DNA from: Moniliophthora roreri
Lineage: Eukaryota; Basidiomycota; Agaricomycetes; Agaricales; Marasmiaceae
Length of the DNA: 64,000 bases
Direction of reading: 5' to 3'
NCBI GenBank assembly: GCA_001466705.2
Contig: LATX02000078.1
Location: 496,001 to 560,000 of the forward strand
Position numbers and translations under genes: made by a program. The notes under the pieces are model-generated. The model was not told where the DNA came from. It saw only the letters and a program-made list of their open reading frames with translations, and ran no database searches. This document shows, one piece after another, positions 24,930 to 36,959 of the stretch (position 1 is its first letter; each line of letters opens with the position of its first letter).

Positions 24930-25415
24930 TTATAACGTCTTGGAAAAAGCGATTGTCTATTTGCTTCGTGAGATAGGATACTACATCTATGGGCTTCAGT
25001 CCGTGATGTGGTAGCTGCTACTATCAACGAGCTGATAGTGGAGGTCCTGAAGGCTAATCCTCCTCCCCTCGCTCCCAAATATCCTTCAAGGAAACAAGTA
25101 ATGCGATGCGAAGGAAAGCTACACGAGGGTGGTGAAGTCCAAAAACTTTCAACTTTGCTGTGTTGGTTTGGGCTGATGGGGATGTCTGGGAGCACGCATG
25201 ACGTTGTCAAGAATGTACTTAATCTAGGCTGTGCATGTGAGTGCATGCCTCAGCGTAGAGAATGTCCGAGAGGCCTATTGAAGAGCAATCAGAATGTTGG
25301 TCTTTAGCACGGTTCAGGAATACTACAAACCGCTCCCAAGCTGTTCGCCGAGCTGATATCAGGGCCAGCCAGCGACTTGTCGATATTTGGGGACCATCCA
25401 CGAAAGCCCACGTCA
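24930..25415 (+). repeat. Duplicated downstream block C of copy 4
   Basis: Homologous to 30,440-30,930 downstream of copy 5; shared landmarks include GTCTATTTGCT, TCCTGAAGGCTAATCCTCCT and GCGACTTGTCGATATTTTG-type sequence. Similarity stops abruptly after GAAAGCCCACGTCA in both. Minus-strand open frames exist in both copies but differ, so no gene is called. Confidence 0.6.
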
Positions 25416-26885
25416 ATCGCGTCATGGCACCCTTATGGACAACGACAGCTCATCCACTCGCACAATGGCTGTCGGAATCTTCTTCGAAGAGAATGCCGAC
25501 GACATGGAGAGCAGAGCCTACAGGAGAACATCCTTGCGAGTTCCATCCTCTACTACCCATAACCCTATGTTAGCATTGCCTTTTTTATAGGACGGAAAAC
25601 TACGACTCACCCTCAACCTAACCCCACCAATCTTTGTGCTTCGTCTTCATCCCGTGCAAATGTATACCGTCGTTCGGGAACCCATGTTGGGTTTGCCACG
25701 TCAAGAATAGGTGGTCCTCGGTGAACTTTGTCAATAAAAATACTAGTAGACGGTGTATTCCGAACCATAGTCGGAGATAGGAGACTTCTCAAACGACTTC
25801 GCTATCGATGCCCAAGTTGTCTGGGGTGTTGGAAGGCGGACGTTCGTACTGCGTGATAGCCTGGTGGTGGATAGGAAGGAGGTTGAGAGTCGTTTCATGC
25901 CTTAGACACCATAATTAGAATCCACATACGTGCAGCAGTCTAAAAGATGGGCTGCACCTGGCATGATGGGAGACTCACAGACAGAATCGCCTTTCTGTCC
26001 TATACCTACTGGTCCGGTGTTCTTTCCCTGTACCTCAGGAGAGGTACGAAACCACTCGACAGCTTTCCCGTCGCCTTCTCCGTGAACGCAAATCCTTCAC
26101 TTCTGTATTGTCCGGTTTGAGTGTGGTACCATGAGCGGCATATGCAAGGGCGGAGAGCGAGAATTCACTGGCAGGTGATCGAGCAGATAGGTATTCGGCT
26201 AGGTAGGACTTCCCTTATGGGCCCGACCAAGCTTCTCGAGAGCGCGATCCGGTAAGTTTTCCCAGGTCAATACGTTCTGAAAGTGATGCTTTGTCAGTTA
26301 CGTGCTAGCAGGATGTGGAAACAGTCGGTGTTCGCACCTGTTACTCGCCCTTACGAAGTGTTCTTGTCCCGCTCAGTAGTGATCTACGTCGAGATGTTGA
26401 ACTTCATGACAACCGAACTACGGTTCGTAGCGGTCAACGTGGTGAACCAGTAAATCTTCTAGAAACCTCCTCGTCCGTTCTTGGGTTCGTTTAGTTTCAT
26501 CCTGCGATTACGGGGAACTGGGGATATGCAGGTCCAGTGGACTGTTGAAGACGCTGAGAAAGAGCCGAAAGGACCCGGTGTAGCCAAAGCTCAATGTCGT
26601 CCTCGTCATAGAGTATTGTCAGTATGATGTAACACCGACGTGAACTGGAAAAGCAATCAGACAAACGTAGCTGCATAAAAAAGGCATTCTATGAGACGTA
26701 CCTATACCCTGGCTAAATCCAAATGCAACGAAACTGTCTCTTCCCTTAACGCGAAAACCAAAATTTTCGAAAACAGCATCTGATATGGAAGAACACGATG
26801 GTGATGGATTTTTGCAGCGACGTGTACCGGCGAATCTAGGAGAGTAGGGGTCACAGTTTGTAGTTAGTCAGAGATAGAATAGAAC
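25416..26885. other. Intergenic, nothing assigned
   Basis: Normal CpG-containing composition, no long frame, no recognisable element ends. Confidence 0.35.
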
Positions 26886-27937
26886 CGACGGCCAGGTGGA
26901 TAACGGGGACTGCGAATCCGATGTCGAACAGTCCAACGAGCTTGCACAACGTCCGTTTTCCTTATCGAATCACAATGACCCAGCCAACGCGGAGGAAGTG
27001 AATGACAATAGCGTGTGACAGCGACGAGCGTCTAATTTTCTTTCGCTTTACACTCACAATCGTCACTCACTGAACCGCTTCGCGTCCGACGCTCAATGCA
27101 AAGTCTACGAACTGCTATGTGGAAGCAAAATCCAAAACTCAGAACGGTTGGAGCAGGATATATTAGTAAGTTACGGTAGAATTTGGGGCCCAGGAAGATG
27201 TTTCATCAGGAAGAGACTCTGCTAGTGTCAGGAAGGACTATTGAGCCTGAGAGCAGGAGTGCCCATCCGGTTTTCATATGTCATTCACTCGAACAAGAGC
27301 AGAAATGACGACCCAAGACTACGATACAAGGTCAACTGCGATAGATCGGCATTGGTTAGATTGCCGGTCGGAAGAAGCACGGTAACTGCTACGTTGGATA
27401 CTGACGCGTCAGGTTCATCCCGTCCATAGTGATGTACTCATCCTCCTCGCTTCTCGGATCGGTAGTCCTCCACAAACTCATCAATCTAACCCCCGGGTGC
27501 AACGGCGATGAACAGCCATTGGTGCGTACTAATTACATCTGTAGATTTCTGTCTTCCATTTACGATGATCATAGGCTACATTTCATCAGAAGCTCGAATG
27601 CGACCGTCTTATTGCCAGGCTACGACTTTGTACGAGGAAGTTCTCTCCAAACTCCTTGTCTGGCCCATCTCTGGCATCATACATAGCTAACCTGAAGCGA
27701 CACTCATATTCCATTTAACACCGTGTTCTGCTTGTTTCAACACTGGCCTACCCCGCCTCGAACGATGAGAGTAGCTTAGAGACGTCACAATCAATATATC
27801 ATCACAGTTGAGTGCGCCTCTATCTCTCTGATCTGAATTAGCGCTGACTTTGTTGTGTTTATTTAAGGGTCCACTGACTTCTCAATTTTCTCCCTTTTAT
27901 TTTCAGTGATGTGTATTACGGTTGTATTATCACGTTG
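26886..27937 (+). repeat. Duplicated blocks A (partial) and B upstream of copy 5
   Basis: Starts with the tail of block A (ACCGACGGCCAGGTGGATAA) and continues into block B, in the same order as 21,155-22,230. Block B resumes at 28,690 after the hAT-like insertion. The duplication unit of copies 4 and 5 therefore includes more than 1.5 kb of upstream DNA. Confidence 0.65.
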
Positions 27938-27945
27938 GTTTCCTT

Positions 27946-28681
27946 TAGGGCTCGTTACCGTACCCGTACATCGCCGTCTATACGGGGTCATATATACGGT
28001 TACGGGTCAGTCGTAGACCGTACAGACCGTACCGTCAGACGGGTTTACGACCGTAATATGGTCTGGGCGGGTGCTAAATGCGGTGATGGCTTCCAAAGTG
28101 GGAAAAATTGCTGTCGCACGACTTCTCTTTCTTCAACATCACTTTGGTTCCTTTCACGTCCAAACCTAGTTACCTCTTTCAAAGCCATTAGCACCAATCA
28201 AGAAAAGTCATTGCTCATCTTCTGGGGCCTTCGTTGATTAGATTGGGAATTCTGAGCAAGGGAGAAATGGATTATTGGAGTGATGAAGGTGAGCCGCCGG
28301 TCCTTTTCACATGTGTACCCATACTAATAACCCTCGGCAGTCTTCAATGTCAACTACGTTCAACAGGAGGGCTTTCAGAAAATGGAAGACACAAACTCAC
28401 CCTTGTTCACCATCTTCATCTACAATAAAACTGTGTTCTGTCGTTCAAATTCATTTCCTTTGCAATATCCGATGACTGACCCTTTAAAGGCTCGCGAGCA
28501 CTCAATGCAGATTCAGCAGAGCTGCGTATGGCCGTAATTGGTCAACTCTCCCATCAATTTTGAGCCTCCTTTGGACCATGCCGTATCTACGGTTGACGGT
28601 ACGGTTACGGGCTTGCCCGTACATCTTACAACCCGTAACTTTTACGACCGTACCCGTATACGGGTACGGTAACGAGCCCTA
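27946..28681 (+). mobile_element. Non-autonomous hAT-like transposon, 736 bp, upstream of copy 5
   Basis: The ends are inverted repeats TAGGGCTCGTTACCGTACCC. Subterminal DNA is dense in CCGTAC/GTACGG motifs. A perfect 8-bp target duplication GTTTCCTT flanks it (27,938-27,945 and 28,682-28,689). The paralogous position near 22,230 (GTTGATTTCCTTCATTATGG) has one copy of the target and no insert. The interior has short open frames without transposase features. It ends 72 bp before the TATA box of copy 5. Confidence 0.88.
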
Positions 28682-28753
28682 GTTTCCTTCACTATGGATC
28701 ATTTGGTGTGTTTCGGCAGCTGTCAGCACATTGAGCTATAAGCTCGCTGAAGG

Positions 28754-28760
28754 TATAAAA
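28754..28760 (+). promoter_or_regulatory. TATA box (TATAAAA) of copy 5
   Basis: 45-51 bp upstream of the ATG at 28,805 in the context GCTCGCTGAAGGTATAAAA. The hAT-like insertion lies just upstream, so it may have separated this core promoter from distal elements. Confidence 0.55.
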
Positions 28761-28804
28761 TGACTGGCTGGGGAGGAATCTCCATCATATTCGCAGCTCC
28801 AGGC

Positions 28805-30363
28805 ATGTCTTCTTTGATCTCTGAAGATCTCGGTTTCCAACTTTCACCTCAAGTGGTCATTGTCTACCAAATCGTCAGCCTGTCGGTATGCCCGTCGTTA
28901 CCCGTAGTATATCGTTCACTGCTTCTCGCTGATTTATACATTAGGCAATGTATTTTGTGTATGGTAAGTTCTCAGCCAGAGCTCAGAGAGGATGGAGAGT
29001 GACACACCGCTCTTTCTTCAAGGTTTTTACGTCCTGCTGCTCGGCACCTGTGTCTATATGATGCGCAGCCGCCAACAAGGAAATGAACGGGTCACCCGGA
29101 GCTTGCATCTATCGCTGACGGTGGCTCTTTTTGTGTTTTCTACGGCATTTGTCGTCGTCTACACATTCGATATGGTTTACGAAGCTATTATCTTCTTTAA
29201 TACAGTCAAGACACAGGATTATGAGTTGTTTGTGGACTCCTGGTTGTACAGCGTGGAACTGACAGTAGTCAAGTGAGACAAACACGCTCTGTCAAACGAT
29301 TTATCACTAAGATTCCTTCTAGCTCCCTTGAATTGTTTCTTGGTATTCTACTCAAGTGCGCTGCTTGATGATTTGTTGTCATGCCATGAAAGCTGACTGT
29401 AGCGTTCCAGTATCACAGCAGAATGGATGCTCGTTCGTGTTGCTCCTCATCATCTTCCGTCTGCCTAACTCATTTCCTCTGTAGATACACCGCTGCTATC
29501 TGGTCTGGGGTTTCAAGAAGCGGGTTGTCGTACCCTTGATAGTAGCTTCGGTCCTTACAAATGGTATGTACTAGCTGCATTACTCCAACTATCCGCGTCA
29601 AGATTGAAAATCTGCCCGATTTCAGCTACTGGACTTGTTGGTACTATCATTACCACAATTGGTGAAAATGATACTAGTACTATTGATTCGGATGTTGTCT
29701 TGTACGATGTCGGAAGTGATATCATTTGGGCGTACGAAATCGCCCTCAGTCCTGCTATGAACACCATCCTCACTCTTCTCACCGGTATGCTTCAGCTTAT
29801 TGCGGGACTCGTATCGAGTGCTAACTCACGTATATATGAAGCCGGACGTATATGGTGGATCCATCGGCAAGTTCGGGCTCACAATATTCATACTACAAGT
29901 GGCAAACTTCTTTATTCAGTCTCGAGAATTATGTGAGTCTGGTGGGGCATTGATGAGCTCGAATGACATTCATTTCTTTCTTCCCCTAGACTCGAATCTG
30001 GCTCACTGTACCCAGTCTTAAGCATCGTGGGTTTGGTTTTGAGAAACGCTACAACAGCTGATGCACTACCTCTTGACTTTTTCCCGCTCGTGACCTTGAG
30101 TGCTGTAACATTAACTTTATTTCACCTGAAGTGCTTTCTTAATAGTCGTTCAGGGAATTGCCCCAACGTTAATTATTGTCCGCGCAAAATACTGCAAAAA
30201 TATAGAAAACTTTCAGGACCAGGTGCCTGGCATTCATTTCGCCAGTCGACCAGCACCTCAGGAGGGGACTACCACCGTGTCCCGAGTTCCGGTGCATTCA
30301 ATCGGAAATCTTAGTATGGCGGCAGCGGAAGCTGAAGGACTCGGAGGAAACGAGGACGGGTAG
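28805..30363 (+). CDS. Seven-transmembrane family protein, copy 5
   Basis: About 350 residues. Exon 1 28,805-28,885 (MSSLISEDLGFQLSPQ); exon 2 28,945-28,963 (AMYFVY); exon 3 29,023-29,272 (FYVLLLGTCVYMMRSRQQGN and helix 2). Further exons give SLELFLGILL, ITAEWML, IHRCYLVWGFKKRVVVP, TGLVGTIITTIGE, AGRIWWIHRQVRAHN, LESGSLYPVLSIVGL, and GIAPTLIIVRAKY. Seven hydrophobic segments are visible. Two oddities compared with copy 4: the conserved LGKN after VRAK is YCKN, and a one-base deletion near the end (GAGGACGGGTAG versus GAGGGGCGGGTAG) creates an early stop, removing the last dozen residues. Function unknown; the family is probably plasma- or endomembrane-located. Confidence 0.7.
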
Positions 30364-30439
30364 CCGACAGGAAGGAGACGACCGCAGTGTAACTTTCATT
30401 TGTTACGAACAGCCTTGGCATTCTCGTTGTTTCCTGTCC

Positions 30440-30930
30440 CGTTGTACTTTGATATTTAGTTACGTCTTGATAAGAACGATCGTCTATTTGCTACGTGAAA
30501 TAGAATACTACATCCACGGGCATTAGTCTGTGATATGATAGTTGCTATCAATGAACTAACAGTGGGGATCCTGAAGGCTAATCCTCCTCACCTCGCTACC
30601 AATGATGTCCTTGAAGGAAACAAGTAATGCGGTGCTCAGGAAAACTACACGAGGGCGGTGAAGTCCAAAGGCTTTCAACTTTGCCGTTTTGGCGTTCGGA
30701 CGTCTGAGAGCACGCATGACATTGCCAGGAATGTAAGCTGAATGGAGGCTGTGCATCTTGGTGCATGCCTTCAGAATGTCCGAAAGGCCTATTGGAGAAC
30801 AGTCAGCATGTTGGTCCTTCGCACATTTCAAGAATGCTACGGACCGCTCCCGAACTCTTCGCCGAAATATCAGAGTCGGCCAGCGACTTGTCGATATTTT
30901 GGAGATCGTCAGCGAAAGCCCACGTCACAG
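30440..30930 (+). repeat. Duplicated downstream block C of copy 5
   Basis: Homologue of 24,930-25,415. After the shared end comes a G-run, a T-run of about 15, and a second T-run near 30,972; then about 150 bp of normal DNA before the CpG-poor region begins. Confidence 0.6.
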
Positions 30931-31351
30931 GGGGGAGGGAAATTTTTTTTTTTTTTATACATGGGGTCGAATTTTTTTTTTAAGGACCGTCGCGGTGAAC
31001 CAACCAACCACTACCATATATGGAAGGTAGTTCACATGACATCACCGGCGCTAAGTAGCAAGCACCTGACTAGCGCTGGTCCTCTTCCCCCTTCGCATTA
31101 GCTAGGTTCAGCGAAGTGCGAGCACAATATACCGAAGTCTGCAGTAGAATGTTTCAAACTGTTTGTAAGGTTCATCTACATTATATTCTAGATACAGGAG
31201 CCCAAGCAAGCGATATCTGCTAAGATCTAAGGATAGTATGTTTATCTAGAGTGTAAGTTGGTTCAAGAAGGCATATAATGTAACCCTATTATGGAGAACT
31301 CCCAGTCCTATACAGCCAAACCACCACAAACCCTTAAAATACCTGTGAGTG

Positions 31352-31352
31352 N
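31352..31352. other. Single ambiguous base, probable contig join
   Basis: A lone 'n' inside the CpG-poor region. No redundancy is visible across it. Confidence 0.35.
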
Positions 31353-31491
31353 TAGATAAAGGATGACCTCACACGCTGCCAGCCGTCATTAAGCTGCTAC
31401 TAGGCTTTGTCCACCACCCAACTACCACCTTTGAGAAGTCAGGCCTTGACTGAAAGATAAACCTGGTCCTTGGGAATTAAATGTTCTTTTA

Positions 31492-31845
31492 CAGCTATTC
31501 AAGAAATTGTAGGCTGGATTCTTTCACAAAACCCTCAGGATTTTTGTTTATGTCCAAACAAAATGATGTCATTCTTCCCACAACCTCCACCCCTTGCTGA
31601 AATTCCAGGTCAGTTGATCCTAGTGTCAGATGACTAGAACAGAGTGGCAGGGTGATAGCTTGAAAAGAACTGCTCATTTTCCGGTTGATGTTTGAGAATG
31701 TGCTGACAAGTGCTGAGGACACCACTGATCTGATGGATGGCTATGAGTGCTAAGTAGAGTTTTTGCATGTGGGGGTTGTTTGTACCTAAACAAAAATCCT
31801 GAGGGTTGTGTGAAAGAATCCGGCCTACAATTTCTTGAATAGCTG
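31492..31845. mobile_element. 354-bp inverted-repeat element (MITE-like)
   Basis: The arms 31,492-31,552 and 31,787-31,845 are inverted copies: CAGCTATTCAAGAAATTGTA at the left, TACAATTTCTTGAATAGCTG at the right, differing at few positions over about 60 bp. TA precedes and follows the element, so a TA target duplication (Tc1/mariner or PIF-like) is possible, though TA could also be part of the arms. No coding capacity. Confidence 0.6.
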
Positions 31846-32084
31846 TAAATTGCCAGAGATATGGGTTTCAACTTCATGGTTAGCTAAACAGTGGAGTCTA
31901 AGTGTCAAAGGGTGTTGTAGGTGGATTGGTCACAATTTGATTTTTATGTAATTACTAAATTTTTGCCGATTTACAATATTCAAACTGGTGCCCTAGTACA
32001 CACCAGCATGGCATGACAGTCAATGGACATCACGTATTCTGTCTTGAAAAAAGTTATAATCTTCTGGTATTGTGCAGCAATCCT

Positions 32085-32665
32085 TTATTTTAGTCCTGTG
32101 CATCTGAGTTTAAATTTGGCTGAGAAGTCCTTATGATCAAAAGTTGACATGGGAACTCAAAAAATAACCATATAAGGAAGCTATCAGGTTCTAGTAATCA
32201 GGGACAAGTCCAAGCGCCCACAAGTGCCCAAGTAATCCAAGTATATTGACGATGAATAACTCACCTTTGACCTCTCATGTGGCCTTTGCATGAAACTCTA
32301 GCTGTCCTTAGTGTAAGCGAGAAGTAATGAGTAGGATTCTCTAAAAAAAAGTGGCTCCAAGTACAGTAGAGCCAGCCATTATGCTTTTATTAAGCTGTTG
32401 CTGCTGGTTTTCATAGAAATTCTTGCTATTTGGCTTGTTTATGCAGTCTCAGGCCACTAAGAGTCCTCAAGAGTGACTGATTGACAGCTTGTCAATGATT
32501 TTACTGCAACAGCAAGGCAAGAGCAGCGAAAGCACTTACGATGAGATATAGAATGCTAATTGCCTTCCTTATATGGTTTTTTTGAAAGTTCCCATGTCAA
32601 CCACAAAAGGGAACGTCAATTATAAAGACCTTTAAACTCAGATATGCAGGTCCTTCTACACATGC
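32085..32665. repeat. Inverted-repeat element, arms about 100 bp
   Basis: Left-arm landmarks CATCTGAGTTTAAA, GTTGACATGGGAACT and ACCATATAAGGAAG recur inverted between about 32,560 and 32,655. The ends are not sharp enough to call a target duplication. Confidence 0.5.
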
Positions 32666-33734
32666 TTGCCATTGTCTTAGAAGGTCCAGTTACAGGTCTA
32701 CCTTTATTTGTTGAATCCTGGCTTCAAATACCCCTCTCAGGTGATGGGTGTCTCTAATACAGAATTCTGGCAGAAATCTGCATTATGTGATAAAGAGCAG
32801 ATGTGTTGTGCATATGTTGTGAGTTATGATAGCAGGTATCTGGAGTTTTGGATGTGCTCTGGCTTCTACCTGAGCATTAGGTATAAGTGCAATTTGATTA
32901 TTTGAATGTCTCAGAGTCATAGTAAAATGCTCTATAGACTCTATATGCCTCTATGAATTGATCCTGAGAACTGTTCTTTTGAATCCTCTGTGAACTTAGC
33001 ACAGTATGTGATTATTGAATAATAGCTAAACAATTATCTTCTTTCTATATGCTATACATGCTCTCCATTATTCTTGAAATTGCATAAAATTGAAGAGTAC
33101 TTATTGCTATTTTTTGTTTTCATTATTGTTGGGACTCGGCAAAAAAATTGTAAAAAAAAATCTTAAGTAGAATCCCACCTGTATGCATGTGTTGGTGATG
33201 ATACTTTTGTGCAGATTTTTTACATATCAGGAAACTTTCTTATTTTTGACAAGTCTCAACAGTTATCAAAATAGCAATAATTTACAACTACACCACTGGC
33301 AAGTAAAACCCATAGTAGAGGATATAGGACTCTCCTACACCTACTGTACAATCTAGAGACTAGCTGGCAGTTCCAGCAAAGGCTTCATTGAAAAAATGTG
33401 AAGTTTAGGAATTGAACCATCTACTCTTTGCTGTCTTTGTAAGTCAAAAAGTTATATTGGACATGATAACATCTAGACTACTATGCTATTCCTTAGGTAC
33501 CAAATTATGTTATCATTATTAGTATTTGGGAATATGTGAATCTGTTATGCTCTGCTGCCTGCCAGTGTGTACTGGAGTACTGGTTTGGATATTGTAAATC
33601 AGCAAAAATCTAAAAATTAAACTCTGACCAATCTGCCTACCCTAAAAGGGTAGGAAGGGCCAGTGGATGGTATATGTCACATTGATATAGGTGTATGGTT
33701 GTGGTGAGTTGTGGAGAAAGGCTGGAGCTGATGG

Positions 33735-33905
33735 CAACGAGTGTCTAATTTTCTTCTGCTCCAACTCTCATTATAACTGCTGCTTTTCTAGGCTGGTTTG
33801 CAACTGATATTTGATGCAAATCCAACAAGATCCCACAGAAAAGGGAATGAGGTGGCTCAAGCACAATGTACCAGTACATTGTGGTAGAATTTAATATTCA
33901 GGCTT
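33735..33905 (+). pseudogene. Decayed copy of upstream block B
   Basis: It parallels 27,020-27,190 (CGAGTGTCTAATTTTCTT here, CGAGCGTCTAATTTTCTT there; TGGTAGAATTTAATATTCAG here, CGGTAGAATTTGGGGCCCAG there). Most CG positions of the intact block are TG or CA here. It shows that the duplicated seven-helix region once extended into the CpG-poor compartment. Confidence 0.55.
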
Positions 33906-35015
33906 AGAACATCTTACACATGCTTTCTCAATACTTTCTTCTGGGATAAGGTACTTGCAAGGGCTAACAAACTGATTGGCTCATTTACTGGATCTACTTG
34001 AACTCTGATGGTTTAAGATAAGTGATGGTGCATTTTCTGTATTTAAATCCTCTCACATATACTGCAATACTAGTACTCTCCAAGAAATTCTCCTTGGTGC
34101 ACTTGTTCTTGAAGAACTGATGAGATAATGCTAGTGGCTCTACATTGCTGCCATACTTGGTGTATTCAGCTGAGTATCAACACTTTACTGGGAGTGCTCA
34201 GGACTCAGAAGCTACATTGATGATTTTTGACTCATCTAAACCAGTGCAATTACTGTGAAACAACACTCAAGTGCTTTAGCACTGGATTACCATGATTCTC
34301 ATTAATCATTCAACAATACAACATCTCTCATCATGCTACTCAATATCAATAGCTCTAAATGCTATTAGTGGAGAATGAATTGTCTGGAAATGCAGTACTT
34401 GGTCAATAGGTTGTATGTAGTGGCATTGGGTATATTATGCTTTCATTGCCTCACTTTGAGCTCTTATTTTCAAGTCACTCTCTTGTTTCCACCACATTTT
34501 CCAATAAGTGATTGCTGTCAAGTTTATGAACCATAAGGCAACATTGCTGCTTAGAACAGCACCAAAGCAAGTTCAATAATAGGCTTGTTCTTTCCACCTA
34601 TAAGCATACTATAGTTCACATATCAGTATTGTAATCAAGATAGTACATATGAATTATTGAATCATCCAGTATGTAAATGATTAAACTAATAGAGAGAAAA
34701 TAAAATGTTGTGGATTTTCTATTGTAATTGATTCTATGTACTGGCTCTTCTTGAGTTCTTTATATGTATACAAAAGTATCTAGAAGTATCTAGTTAAGAG
34801 TATTATAAGGAGAAAGGAAAAGAATCTATTAGAGTATTCTACTACCTTTGTTCTTGCATCTGCTCAACTTGGGATTCACAACATAGAACATTGGAAGCAC
34901 CCACAGGAAGCAGCATAATGTGCCATTTTGAATCACATAACAATGGCCTCCCTTACCCACTGCTCCTTGTCACCTTCAGCATCAATCTTTGCAGGTTCCA
35001 TATTGAAATCTCTAA

Positions 35016-35777
35016 CATCAGCAAAATGGACACCTAAATATAATAAATTATAATGTATTTTGCTGATTTTAGTCCATTGTAATAGATTAAAATCAAGCAA
35101 TGCTATTACAATGCATTAAAATGAGACTGGTGTTATTATAATCCATTAAAATACAATAAAATGCAATAAAATGGGATGGTATTATTATAGTGTATTAAAA
35201 TGCAATAAAATGAGACAGAGTTATTATAATGTAGTAAAATAGATTGTAACAGAGGCAATCAAAGCAGTGCATTTTTATGCCTTCCAGAGGACAGAGAGAG
35301 GACTCTATAAAGTGAAGGGAAGCTTTTTGTTGGGGATTTGATCAATAGAAACAGCAAGGGGGTAGAGATAGGTCTTTTGAGTAAGGGGATATATTGCACT
35401 ATGTGTGGTAGTAAGTATATGGCACTGTGGTACAGTGGTCTTGAGCACCCTGCAGCTGCCAAGGTTGCTGACTAATCCACCTTGAGGGCAAGGGTTTGAC
35501 TTACAGAGGTTGCAACAAATAAATATTATTTCTTTTTGTCCCCAACCCCCAGGTGGGGCCAATACATTATAATGGCTGAAATATATTATAATAGCCAAAA
35601 TACATTATAATAGCCAGAATACATTATAACCATTTTGCTTCATTTTAATCCATTAAAATAAAGGAACAACAATTATATTACATTAAAATACACTATAATG
35701 ATTATAATGTATTTTGGCCATTATAACGTATTTCACTCATTTTATTCCAATATATTTAGGTGTCCATTTTGCTGATG
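35016..35777 (+). mobile_element. 762-bp non-autonomous element with CATCAGC ends
   Basis: The inverted ends CATCAGCAAAATGGACACCT and AGGTGTCCATTTTGCTGATG are perfect for at least 20 bp. The 2-bp flank AA occurs on both sides (35,014-35,015 and 35,778-35,779). The left 200 bp match 41,984-42,225; the right 180 bp match 61,258-61,436 at about 95%. Internally there is a 176-bp tRNA-like module (35,365-35,540). It looks like an internally deleted derivative of the large element that spans 41,984-61,436. Confidence 0.8.
35365..35540 (+). repeat. tRNA-like (SINE-like) module, second copy
   Basis: Matches 23,258-23,430. Contains TGTGGTACAGTGG and, about 65 bp on, GGGTTTGACTT, resembling pol III A and B boxes. 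It resides in a transposon whose ends are unrelated to those around the first copy. Confidence 0.5.
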
Positions 35778-35814
35778 AATGGAGTAAGCTTATGCTCAGG
35801 CAATAATACTGGCC

Positions 35815-35935
35815 CTTTTCCCAAGTGCTAGTTGACTGGTGAAATGAATGTCCAAGATCTGATTCTGCAGACTTTCAATATTTTTATTAAGTTTTGCACA
35901 GACTATAATTGATATTGGTGCAATTGCCTAGGCCA
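35815..35935 (-). pseudogene. CpG-decayed last exon of a seven-helix family gene
   Basis: Aligns with 4,130-4,250 of copy 1. Intact GTCGACTGGTGAAATGGATG is GTTGACTGGTGAAATGAATG here; TCCGAG is TCCAAG; CACGCGGACC is GCACAGACT. Five of six CG sites in the reference became TG or CA. Only this exon is recognisable; it starts 37 bp after the end of the 762-bp element. Confidence 0.7.
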
Positions 35936-36959
35936 CGCTGACTATACTGGTGCAAATGACATTCTAAGGAACTGAAGCAATGGTGAAACAGACTTGAAAA
36001 TGTGTTTGTCATTGAACAGATGTATTATTTGGAGTGTTGATTGTGGTGAGCAGGAGAGTGTAAGAATTGTAGCAGATTTGGTAACCTTGCTATTGTATCA
36101 AGAGTTCCTTACATTTAAGTCAACACTAGCTGTAATAGATAGGTCAGAAATCAAATACATTATAATTGAGTTTGATAACCTTACCCATGTCATTCTCTGC
36201 ACCAGCATCTTGATACCAAAGGCACAGAAAGTAACCTAAACCCTCCACCTTCCACCTTCCCAAATCTTGAAGCCAAAATGCTTGATATAGTAATACTGCA
36301 CCTCATTGAGCAAGGTGGTTTGGACAGAGACACTACCACTAGAGGTTGATATGAAATCTGGCTTCTCAGGCATTCTAGTATGCAATCAATGGATGGGAGA
36401 TACAGACTCCAGAGAGAGATGTTGGCAGCTAGTAGCCTGTAGACTCAGAGATACATGTGACAGGGGTCTATATAGACTATGGACCAAACTTTGCTAGTAG
36501 AGGCTGTTGAAGGTTTTACTAGCATGAGCAAGTTTGTAGTGGGAAAGTCACTATCTGATGAGATAAGCTATAAGAATGAGAATTAAAGCATGCCTATATC
36601 ATAGCATATCTTGTGCAGTGGATTAGGAACAAGACAGCAGTTTGAGAAGATATCCACTACTAAATAGGCATTGGGATACTTTGAAATGCAATTGTAATGA
36701 TTGCAAAAGCTAGCATCTGGGATGTCCTTGTTAATATATCATTCAACTATAATAACCCACTTTTCTGTGATGTTCCTCTACCTGTTAGGACTTATTACTG
36801 CATTTTTCTGATGATTGTGAACAATTCTAGAAGTTCCTGGAGAGTTTGAGAGGGTAAAAAAAATCAGCCAAGCTTTTGGCTAAGCCACTTCAAGTCATCT
36901 TGAGCAGAAGCTATTAAGTGAATTGGCTCAGTCCTGCTCAGTCCCACTCAGCTCCAGCC

